Positions 1-7,112 of a stretch of 15,017 nt of DNA are shown here, one piece after another. The stretch spans positions 1 through 15,017 of the forward strand of contig CAMPHU010000107.1 in the NCBI GenBank assembly GCA_946886065.1, read 5' to 3'. The first letter of the stretch is position 1, and the number at the start of each line of letters is the position of its first letter. Made by a program: the position numbers and the translations under genes. Below the pieces are notes generated by a model. It worked only from the letters and a program-made list of their open reading frames with translations. It had not been told where the DNA came from and did no database searches. The stretch comes from an uncultured Massilia sp. Lineage in GTDB: Bacteria; Pseudomonadota; Gammaproteobacteria; Burkholderiales; Burkholderiaceae.

Positions 1-1419
<1,419 letters not shown>

Positions 1420-1434
1420 CGGCGTCTTCTGGAC

Positions 1435-1620
1435 TCAGACCTTGGTCTGGTAAGGGTAGGCGTTCTGGCGCAGGCGCGATTCCTTGATGCGGGCCTGTTC
1501 GTCCAGCGACAGCGGAGCCTTGTCCCACAGCAGGGAGCGCCCAAGCACCTGGCGCTCTTCCATGCCCGGCAGCTGGTTCTTCAGCTCCTTGATGAACTTG
1601 GTGTGCTCCGATTCGTACAT
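1435..1620 (-). CDS. DUF3460 family small protein
   Basis: This 61-residue, highly charged soluble protein begins MYESEHTKFIKELK and contains EERQVLGRSLLWDKAPLSLDEQ, which I recognise as the DUF3460 family. That family is common upstream of scpA in Burkholderiales. No signal peptide, membrane segment or cysteine is present, and no biochemical function is known to me. The reading frame is open upstream to an ATG at 1644 (adding MIFKKQHS), but I chose the ATG at 1620 because family members characteristically start MYESEHT. Neither start has a strong Shine-Dalgarno sequence. It lies 15 bases upstream of scpA and probably opens the scpA-panC transcription unit. Conserved linkage hints at a role tied to chromosome segregation or growth control, but that is guilt by association only. 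Confidence 0.85.
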   Translation of the reverse strand: MYESEHTKFIKELKNQLPGMEERQVLGRSLLWDKAPLSLDEQARIKESRLRQNAYPYQTKV

Positions 1621-1672
1621 CGAGTGTTGTTTCTTGAAGATCATGATTCTTAAGAGAGTATTAGTCAGGACG

Positions 1673-1703
1673 GGGCAAGCGTTGCCCGGCAGATTCTTCT
1701 GCC
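1673..1703. other. Two back-to-back hairpins after the FabMG-like gene
   Basis: Two perfect 6-bp stems abut with no gap: GGGCAA/TTGCCC with a 3-base loop (1673-1687), and GGCAGA/TCTGCC with a 4-base loop (1688-1703). They lie 20 bases beyond the stop of the 438-residue gene and upstream of the DUF3460 gene. No clear U-run follows on the minus strand, so intrinsic termination is uncertain. They could be a weak terminator, an mRNA 3' stabiliser, or part of the leader of the next operon. Confidence 0.35.
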
Positions 1704-1721
1704 CCGGCGGTTCTACGTCAA
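1693..1721 (-). promoter_or_regulatory. Candidate sigma-70 promoter for the DUF3460-scpA-panC operon
   Basis: Read on the minus strand, TTGACG (1721-1716) is followed after exactly 17 bases by AAGAAT (1698-1693). That is 5/6 and 4/6 matches to the -35 and -10 consensus. It begins just after the stop codon of the upstream 438-residue gene and would give a leader of about 65 bases before the DUF3460 start at 1620. The -10 overlaps a small hairpin, and read-through from upstream cannot be excluded. This is sequence match only. Confidence 0.35.
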
Positions 1722-1723
1722 GC

Positions 1724-3040
1724 TTATTTGTGCAGCTCGTTCAGCTGACGGGCGATGATGTCGTGGCTGAGCCACAGCACCGGGGCGATTTTCTCGGCCG
1801 CGCCATGGAACATCAGCGGGCCGGCGCCTTCCAGCACCAGGGCCGACAGATGGTCGGTGATCAGGGCCTTGCGGTCCTTGTGCAGCGAGGTGATCTCGTC
1901 CGAGGTGCCGATCATCACGTCCGCGAGTTCCGGGGTGTTGTCCATCGGCCAGGCTTCGAAGTTGCGGAAGTGGACGCTGGTGACGTCCTGGTTATAGCCT
2001 TCCAGCTTGTCCAGCACGCTCTGCAGCGTGACGCCGTCGTTCAGCAGGCTCTCGCAGATGCGCCACTGCTCGTCGGCCCAGGCGCCGCCGCCTTCGCGCT
2101 TGAGCGCGTTCAGCAGCGGAATCAGCGGCAGCTCGACGCCGACGAAGATGTCGGACGAGTTGGTGCGGATTTCCGGGCAGTTGAACACGGTGGCCCACAC
2201 GCCCTGGTTCCAGGCCGCTTCGGCGACCGATTCCAGGCGCTTCTTGGCGTAGCCCTGGGTGTAGTTGGTGTAGGTCTGCCAGACGTACTCGCCGCCGATC
2301 AGGACTTCGGTGCCGTGGTAGCCGTAGGCGGTGTAGCGGACTTCGCCACCGGCCTTGGTCACGCGCTCGCGGATCGGGGCGGAGGCGTCGATCAGGTACT
2401 TGAGCGTGTTGGCGGTGACTTCGTCGAAGTTCATCAGGATCAGCTTGCCCAGGTCGCTGTCGAGCAGGGCGCGCGAAGACATGAAGCGTTCGCCGCGGCC
2501 CTTGTAGATGCGGTTGGCGATGGCCAGGAAGGCCTTGATCTTCGGGATGCCGCCGGCCATGGTATGGGCGAAGAAGACGTTGGCGCCTTGCGGGATCAGC
2601 TTGTCGATCTCGGCCATGACGCTGGCGGCCGAGCTGGTGAAGCGGCGCACGCCGGCTTCGCGGCAGCGCTCGATCTTGGCCCAGTCCAGCTTTTCTTCCT
2701 GCCAGTTCTTCAGGGTGATCCCGGACAGCATCTCGGTCGGGTTCTGCTCGCCTTCCGGCGCGTCCATGTCGAAACCGGCCATCAGCGGCACATTGATGAT
2801 GCGGCCGCCCAGTTTCTCTTCCGCTTCGGCGTGTTCCTCGGCGGTCAGCGCGCGCAGGGCGCCGGACTCGTCGCGGCGGCCCACGGTGATGCCGACGATC
2901 GTCATGCCGGCGGCGCGTGCCTCGTCGATCAGGCCATTCACATAGCCGCGGCCGAACAGTTCGCCGAACAGGACGAATACGTCGCCCTTGCGGAACACGT
3001 TGGCGTGCGGGATGTGGCGGAGAGGTTTGAATTCGGTCAT
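1724..3040 (-). CDS. Putative FabMG-type enoyl-ACP reductase family protein
   Basis: This is a 438-residue soluble protein with no signal peptide. I associate its sequence with the family annotated as enoyl-ACP reductase FabMG, first reported from metagenomic triclosan-resistance screens. Such an enzyme would reduce trans-2-enoyl-ACP with NAD(P)H in fatty acid elongation. Visible support: an N-terminal hydrophobic beta strand and glycine-rich turn, FVLFGELFGRGYVNG (22-36), resembling a divergent nucleotide-binding Rossmann motif; and Y260-x6-K267 in YTNYTQGYAKKRLESVAE, the same spacing and local pattern as the catalytic Tyr-x6-Lys of FabI reductases. It is much longer than FabI (about 260 residues), so the fold match is not certain. 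It appears monocistronic, with its own upstream region (3041-3175). What else it could be: an uncharacterised NAD(P)-binding protein. I am fairly sure of family membership and less sure of the reaction. Confidence 0.6.
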   Translation of the reverse strand: MTEFKPLRHIPHANVFRKGDVFVLFGELFGRGYVNGLIDEARAAGMTIVGITVGRRDESGALRALTAEEHAEAEEKLGGRIINVPLMAGFDMDAPEGEQNPTEMLSGITLKNWQEEKLDWAKIERCREAGVRRFTSSAASVMAEIDKLIPQGANVFFAHTMAGGIPKIKAFLAIANRIYKGRGERFMSSRALLDSDLGKLILMNFDEVTANTLKYLIDASAPIRERVTKAGGEVRYTAYGYHGTEVLIGGEYVWQTYTNYTQGYAKKRLESVAEAAWNQGVWATVFNCPEIRTNSSDIFVGVELPLIPLLNALKREGGGAWADEQWRICESLLNDGVTLQSVLDKLEGYNQDVTSVHFRNFEAWPMDNTPELADVMIGTSDEITSLHKDRKALITDHLSALVLEGAGPLMFHGAAEKIAPVLWLSHDIIARQLNELHK

Positions 3041-3175
3041 ATTATTAGCTACCTATCAAAGAGTATGTAGGGGCATTTGTTCTACACAAAAAGCGTGCCA
3101 TTGTAACACCCGCTACCAGGCCGGGAATCGCTTTCCTGGCCTTTGCTTGTAGTCATTCTGGCCCAGTTCGCAAGG

Positions 3176-3294
3176 CTTAGTTAGCCCAAAAACCGTCTCC
3201 CCCGCAAAGGCGGGGCCAAGTGTGGCGTCGCGTTGGCTCATGCAAACTTGGGTCCCCGCCTGCGCGGGGATGACGGTTTTGAGACTAACTAACT
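3176..3294. repeat. Paired inverted extragenic palindromes (REP/BIME-like element)
   Basis: Two arms face each other around a roughly 30-base centre. The left arm (3186-3220) reads AAAACCGTC, then hairpin CCCCGC-loop-GCGGGG (3200-3215), then CCAAGT. The right arm, read on the minus strand, gives AAAACCGTCAT, hairpin CCCCGC-loop-GCGGGG (3254-3269), then ACCCAAGT. The outer flanks also match in inverted orientation through TTAGTTAG. Each arm is a self-contained 6-bp GC stem with a 4-base loop, and the two arms can pair with each other. The right edge is 7 bases from the metG stop codon, so on the minus strand it probably ends metG transcription; the second arm is followed by a TTTTT run. It resembles dispersed extragenic repeats of Oxalobacteraceae and, loosely, the Neisseria dRS3 type. 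Copy number cannot be judged from one window. Confidence 0.85.
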
Positions 3295-3301
3295 GAATCC
3301 A

Positions 3302-5443
3302 TTAGCGGATCCGCATCCCCGGCGTCGCACCCGGCATCGGGTCGAGCAGGTACAGGCCCGGGTTCGCCTTCTCGTCGGCGGCCGAGGCGCACAGCACCAT
3401 GCCTTCCGACACGCCGAACTTCATCTTGCGCGGGGCCAGGTTGGCGACCATCACGGTCAGCTTGCCGACCAGGTCTTCCGGCTTGTAGGCCGACTTGATG
3501 CCCGAGAACACGTTGCGGTAGCGGCCTTCGCCCACGTCCAGGGTCAGGCGCAGCAGCTTGCCGGCGCCTTCGACGTGTTCGCAGTTGACGATCTTCGCCA
3601 CGCGCAGGTCGATCTTGGTGAAATCGTCGATCGAGATTTCGGGCGCCAGTTCTTCGACATCACCGGCCGGAGCGGCTTCGGCCGCAGGGGCTGCGGTCTC
3701 TGCGGCGGCTGGAACGGGGGCGGCCGCCGGCGCGCCGGCCGGCTTGTCGAACAGGTTCTCGACCATCTTCGCATCCACGCGCTGCATCAGGTGGCTGTAG
3801 GCGCCGATGGTGCGGCCCAGCATGGTCTCGTAGACGGCCGCGCCGTGGGTGTCGGCCCAGCTCAGTTCCGCGTCGCCCAGGAATTCGGCCACGCGCGCAG
3901 CCACCTGCGGCAGCACCGGCGACAGCATGATGGTCAGCTGGCGGAACAGGATCAGGGCGGTGGTGCAGACGTCGTGCAGCTCGGCGGTCTTCGCTTCGTC
4001 CTTGGCCAGGATCCAGGGCTTGTTCTCGTCCACGTACTGGTTGGTGACGTCGGCGATCTCCATGATCTCGCGCAGCGCCTTGCCGTACTCGCGCGCCTCG
4101 AAGCTGGCGGCGATGCTGGCCTGGCGCTCGACGCCTTCGCTCATCAAGGCCTTGCAGATCCAGCCCTTGGCGTCGCCCGAGAGGGTGTCGGCCAGCTTGC
4201 CGTCGAACTTCTTGGCGATGAAGCCGGCGCAGCGGCTGGCGATGTTCACGTACTTGCCGATCAGGTCGCTGTTCACGCGGTTGACGAAGTCTTCGCCGTT
4301 GAAGTCCAGGTCCTCGACCCGGGCGTTCAGCTTGAAGGCCAGGTAGTAGCGCAGCCATTCCGGGTTCATTCCCAGTTCCAGGTAGCGCAGCGGCGAGATG
4401 CCGGTGCCGCGCGACTTCGACATCTTTTCGTTGTTGACGGTCAGGTGGCCGTGGACGGCGACCTTGAGCTTGTCGATGATCGGGTGGCCCGAGAAATTCA
4501 GCATCGCGGGCCAGAACAGCAGGTGGAAGGACACGATGTCCTTGCCGATGAAATGCAGCTGCTCCGCGCCCGGGTCCTTCAGGAAGGCTTCGAAATCGCG
4601 GCCCTGCTTGTCGAAGTAGTTCTTGAGCGAGGCCAGGTAGCCGACCGGCGCGTCCAGCCACACATAGAAGAACTTGCCCGGCGCATCGGGGATCGGGATG
4701 CCGAAGTAGGGCGCGTCGCGCGAGATGTCCCAGTCGGCCAGCTTCTCGCCGGACTCGCCCAGCCATTCCGAGACCTTGTTGACCATTTCCGGCTGCAGGC
4801 GGCCAGCGGTGTTCAGCCACTCCTTGAGAAACTGGAAGCAGCGCGGGTCGGACAGCTTGAAGAAGTACTGCTCGGAGGGCTTGAGGATCGGGGTCGAGCC
4901 GGTGAACACCGAGAACGGGTTGACCAGTTCGGTCGGCTGGTAGGCGGCGCCGCAGACTTCGCAGTTGTCGCCGTACTGGTCCTTGGCGTGGCAGACCGGG
5001 CACTCGCCCTTGATGTTGCGGTCGGCCAGGAACATGCCCTTGACCGGGTCGTAGAAGCGGTCGACCGTCTTGGTGACGATCAGGCCCGCGTCGCGCAGCT
5101 TGCGGTAGATGCCCTGGGACAGCTCGACGTTTTCCGGCGAGTCGGTCGAATACCAGTTGTCGAAGGCGATGTGGAAGCCGTCCAGGTACTGCGGGCGGCC
5201 GGCGGCGATCTTGGCCACGAATTCCTGGGGCGTGATGCCTTCCTTCTCGGCCGCGATCATGATCGGCGTGCCGTGGGTGTCGTCGGCGCAGACGAAATGC
5301 ACCTCGCGCTGTTGACCATTGTCGCGCTGCATTCGCTGGAACCGGACCCAGATGTCGGCCTGGATGTATTCCATCATGTGGCCGATGTGGAAGGCTGCAT
5401 TGGCGTAGGGCAGGGCAGTGGTGACAAACAGCTTGCGGGTCAT
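3302..5443 (-). CDS. metG: Methionyl-tRNA synthetase (class I, long form with C-terminal tRNA-binding domain)
   Basis: MetG charges initiator and elongator tRNA-Met with methionine in the cytoplasm. The product is 713 residues from ATG 5443; the frame is open further upstream, but [20 protein letters not shown] is the canonical N-terminus. HIGH is at 19-22. A zinc-knuckle insertion has CPVC (148-151) and CEVC (161-164). The KMSKS loop is exact at 340-344, within [10 protein letters not shown]. The anticodon-binding helical domain runs to about 560. It is followed by an alanine/proline-rich linker (about 568-600) and an EMAP/Trbp111-like OB-fold tRNA-binding domain (about 603-713) with IDLRVAKI and [14 protein letters not shown]. 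It is complete and all signature residues are intact. It is transcribed divergently from apbC across a 159-base region and ends just before the paired palindrome. Confidence 0.98.
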   Translation of the reverse strand: MTRKLFVTTALPYANAAFHIGHMMEYIQADIWVRFQRMQRDNGQQREVHFVCADDTHGTPIMIAAEKEGITPQEFVAKIAAGRPQYLDGFHIAFDNWYSTDSPENVELSQGIYRKLRDAGLIVTKTVDRFYDPVKGMFLADRNIKGECPVCHAKDQYGDNCEVCGAAYQPTELVNPFSVFTGSTPILKPSEQYFFKLSDPRCFQFLKEWLNTAGRLQPEMVNKVSEWLGESGEKLADWDISRDAPYFGIPIPDAPGKFFYVWLDAPVGYLASLKNYFDKQGRDFEAFLKDPGAEQLHFIGKDIVSFHLLFWPAMLNFSGHPIIDKLKVAVHGHLTVNNEKMSKSRGTGISPLRYLELGMNPEWLRYYLAFKLNARVEDLDFNGEDFVNRVNSDLIGKYVNIASRCAGFIAKKFDGKLADTLSGDAKGWICKALMSEGVERQASIAASFEAREYGKALREIMEIADVTNQYVDENKPWILAKDEAKTAELHDVCTTALILFRQLTIMLSPVLPQVAARVAEFLGDAELSWADTHGAAVYETMLGRTIGAYSHLMQRVDAKMVENLFDKPAGAPAAAPVPAAAETAAPAAEAAPAGDVEELAPEISIDDFTKIDLRVAKIVNCEHVEGAGKLLRLTLDVGEGRYRNVFSGIKSAYKPEDLVGKLTVMVANLAPRKMKFGVSEGMVLCASAADEKANPGLYLLDPMPGATPGMRIR

Positions 5444-5602
5444 GGTCGAAACGCTCTGGTTATATAAAAAGAAGCATTTTAACAGCGGATGGGGCTGCGC
5501 GCGACGAGCCTTTTTCCCTGTTCTCCGGCGTATTTGCCATTCCGGCAAGAGGGCGAAGTGCATTTTGCGCTACACTTTCGGCCATCACATTCGGAGAAAC
5601 AC
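5444..5602. promoter_or_regulatory. Divergent metG/apbC intergenic region
   Basis: These 159 bases separate two divergent genes and must hold both promoters. The metG side is AT-rich: TATATAACC on the minus strand at about 5458-5466 could supply a -10. On the apbC side TACACT at 5571-5576 could be a -10, but no well-spaced -35 is evident. TTGCC-5 bases-GGCAA (5534-5548) is a short interrupted palindrome. None of these is strong enough to call as a defined site. Confidence 0.4.
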
Positions 5603-6691
5603 ATGAGCATCAACGAGAACGACGTCAAGGCGGCCCTGTCGACGGTTATCGATCCTAACACCCAGAAAGACCTGGTCGCGTCCAAATCGGTCAAGCATGT
5701 CCAGGTCAGCGGAGCCGATGTCAGCTTCGAGATCGAGCTGGGCTACCCGGCGGCCAGCCAGATCGCCGGCATCCGCGAGCAAGTGGTCGCCGCTGTCAAG
5801 GCGCTTCCCGGCGCCGGCAACGTCACGGCCAAGGTCTATAGCAAGATCGTCTCGCACGCGGTCCAGCGCGGCCTCAAGGTGATGCCGAACGTGAAGAACA
5901 TCATCGCCGTCGCCTCGGGCAAGGGCGGGGTCGGCAAGTCGACCACCGCGGTCAACCTGGCCCTGGCCCTGGCGGCCGAGGGGGCCAGCGTCGGCATCCT
6001 GGACGCCGACATCTACGGCCCCTCGCAGCCCATGATGCTGGGGATTAACGCCCGTCCCGAAAGCCGCGATGGCAAGACCATGGAGCCGCTGGAGAACCAC
6101 GGCGTGCAGGTCTCGTCGATCGGCTTCATGATCGACCCGGACGAGCCCATGGTCTGGCGCGGCCCGATGGTCACCGGCGCGCTGCAGCAGCTGCTGGAAC
6201 AGACCAACTGGCGCGACCTGGATTACCTGATCGTCGACATGCCCCCGGGGACCGGCGACATCCAGCTGACCCTGTCGCAGAAGGTGCCGGTCACCGGCGC
6301 CGTGATCGTCACCACCCCGCAGGACATCGCGCTGCTGGACGCGCGCAAGGGCCTCAAGATGTTCGAGAAGGTCGGCATCCCGATCCTGGGCGTGGTGGAG
6401 AACATGTCGACCCACATCTGCTCGAACTGCGGCCATGTGGAGCACATCTTCGGCGAAGGCGGCGGCGCGAAAATGTGCGCCGACTTCGGCGTCGATTTCC
6501 TGGGTTCGCTGCCGCTGACCATGGCGATCCGCGAGCAGACCGATTCCGGCCGCCCGACCGTGGTGGCCGATCCGGACGGCGCCGTGGCCTCGGTCTACAA
6601 GCAGATCGCGCGCCGGATCGCGATCAAGGTGGCCGAGAAGGCGAAGGACATGAGCGCCAAGTTCCCGAGCATCGTCGTCAAGAACGACTGA
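5603..6691 (+). CDS. apbC: Iron-sulfur cluster carrier protein ApbC (Mrp/NBP35 family P-loop ATPase)
   Basis: ApbC/Mrp binds a labile 4Fe-4S cluster and delivers it to apo-proteins in an ATPase-dependent way in the cytoplasm. The start ATG at 5603 has a clear GGAG ribosome site (5593-5596); the longer upstream open frame lacks this and is not family-like. The 362-residue product has an N-terminal MIP18/DUF59 domain (about 5-85) fused to the ATPase. The deviant Walker A is SGKGGVGKST (105-114), followed by GILDADIYGPSQP (131-143) and the Mrp signature YLIVDMPPGTGD (208-219). The cluster-ligating C273 and C276 are in HICSNCGHVEHIFG. All catalytic and cluster-binding features are intact and the length is typical. 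It is divergent from metG, an arrangement I have come to expect in Burkholderiales. In related genomes dcd often follows; here the downstream region is a decayed stretch instead. Confidence 0.95.
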   Translation: MSINENDVKAALSTVIDPNTQKDLVASKSVKHVQVSGADVSFEIELGYPAASQIAGIREQVVAAVKALPGAGNVTAKVYSKIVSHAVQRGLKVMPNVKNIIAVASGKGGVGKSTTAVNLALALAAEGASVGILDADIYGPSQPMMLGINARPESRDGKTMEPLENHGVQVSSIGFMIDPDEPMVWRGPMVTGALQQLLEQTNWRDLDYLIVDMPPGTGDIQLTLSQKVPVTGAVIVTTPQDIALLDARKGLKMFEKVGIPILGVVENMSTHICSNCGHVEHIFGEGGGAKMCADFGVDFLGSLPLTMAIREQTDSGRPTVVADPDGAVASVYKQIARRIAIKVAEKAKDMSAKFPSIVVKND

Positions 6692-6826
6692 CCGCGGAGC
6701 GCATCCAGGCGATCCGCGAGCGCCTGCGGGCGCCGGGTGCGTTGCCGGAGCGCGAAAGACGCGTGCCGCGCGACCGGGTCCAGGCCGCGCCGCACGGCCG
6801 GGGACGCCGGCGCCCGTCGACTCCCT

Positions 6827-6961
6827 GCCGAAACCGGTGCGCGCGGCATCCTGGCGAAGCTGCGCGACTCGGCTGGGCAGGATGTCGATGGCGGCTGTGG
6901 GCAGTTGCGGGCGCGGGCCGGGAAAGCGGTCCTGCTGCGCGACGCCTCCCTGAGCACTTAG
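6827..6961 (+). pseudogene. Probable C-terminal relic of an RlmN/Cfr-like radical SAM methyltransferase
   Basis: In one plus-strand frame this stretch reads LAKLRDSAGQDVDGGCGQLR, then ARAGKAVLL and a stop TAG at 6959-6961. It closely resembles the C-terminal block of the 23S rRNA methyltransferase RlmN, where VRRTRGDDIDAACGQL is typical. The shared pattern is R-x3-G-x-D-[VI]-D-x2-CGQL, which includes the conserved catalytic Cys of that family. Nothing resembling the preceding radical SAM domain (CxxxCxxC) is present: about 135 bases upstream the apbC gene ends and all frames degenerate. I therefore call it a fragment left by deletion, not a functional gene. Family recognition rests on about 16 residues, so it is tentative. 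Confidence 0.42.
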
Positions 6962-7006
6962 GAAATTTCTTAATTTGCAAAATGCAGGCGCGCGCCGGAC
7001 ACATAA

Positions 7007-7015
7007 TGGTATGAT
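7007..7015 (+). promoter_or_regulatory. Candidate extended -10 promoter for the hybrid kinase
   Basis: TGGTATGAT fits the extended -10 form TGnTATAAT with one mismatch, inside the only AT-richer part of the intergenic region. No good -35 lies 17 bases upstream, which extended -10 promoters can tolerate. Transcription would start near 7022 and leave a leader of about 90 bases. This is sequence match only. Confidence 0.35.
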
Positions 7016-7112
7016 GGCCAATGTGTTTCGCTTGTTCTTTGGAAATATTTCTTGCGAGCTTTACCGCCGTCTCATCACTGCCCTGCGCAAGCAGGCTGAT
7101 TGAAAGTTCACT

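Larger units (their letters stand above)
6692..7112. other. Intergenic region between apbC and the hybrid kinase
   Basis: This 421-base gap has two parts. Bases 6692-6961 are very GC-rich and look like decayed coding DNA: short open frames in several phases, and one recognisable relic listed separately. Just after apbC, frame +1 from the window start reads TAERIQAIRERLRA, which has a coding-like helical look but leads into low-complexity Arg/Ala/Pro sequence and matches nothing I can name. From 6962 the composition becomes AT-richer and holds the probable promoter and leader of the kinase. No terminator with a U-run was seen after apbC. Confidence 0.5.

Noticed and set aside
1484..3070. A 528-codon plus-strand open frame antisense to the FabMG-like gene
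   Set aside because: Shadow of the minus-strand gene. The composition is Gln/Val/Asp/Gly-rich with no domains.
3575..5467. A 630-codon plus-strand open frame antisense to metG
   Set aside because: No motif and an atypical composition; metG is complete with HIGH and KMSKS.
5444..5563. N-terminal extension of metG by 40 residues
   Set aside because: The extra residues are Arg/Lys-rich and unlike any Met[16 protein letters not shown] is the canonical start.
6692..6961. An intact small gene (for example dcd or BolA-like) after apbC
   Set aside because: No frame keeps a consistent family pattern, no start has a ribosome site, and only the short CGQL-type relic is recognisable.
5585..7021. A 478-codon minus-strand open frame antisense to apbC and extending into the gap
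   Set aside because: Antisense shadow. The part beyond apbC has no recognisable family or ribosome site.
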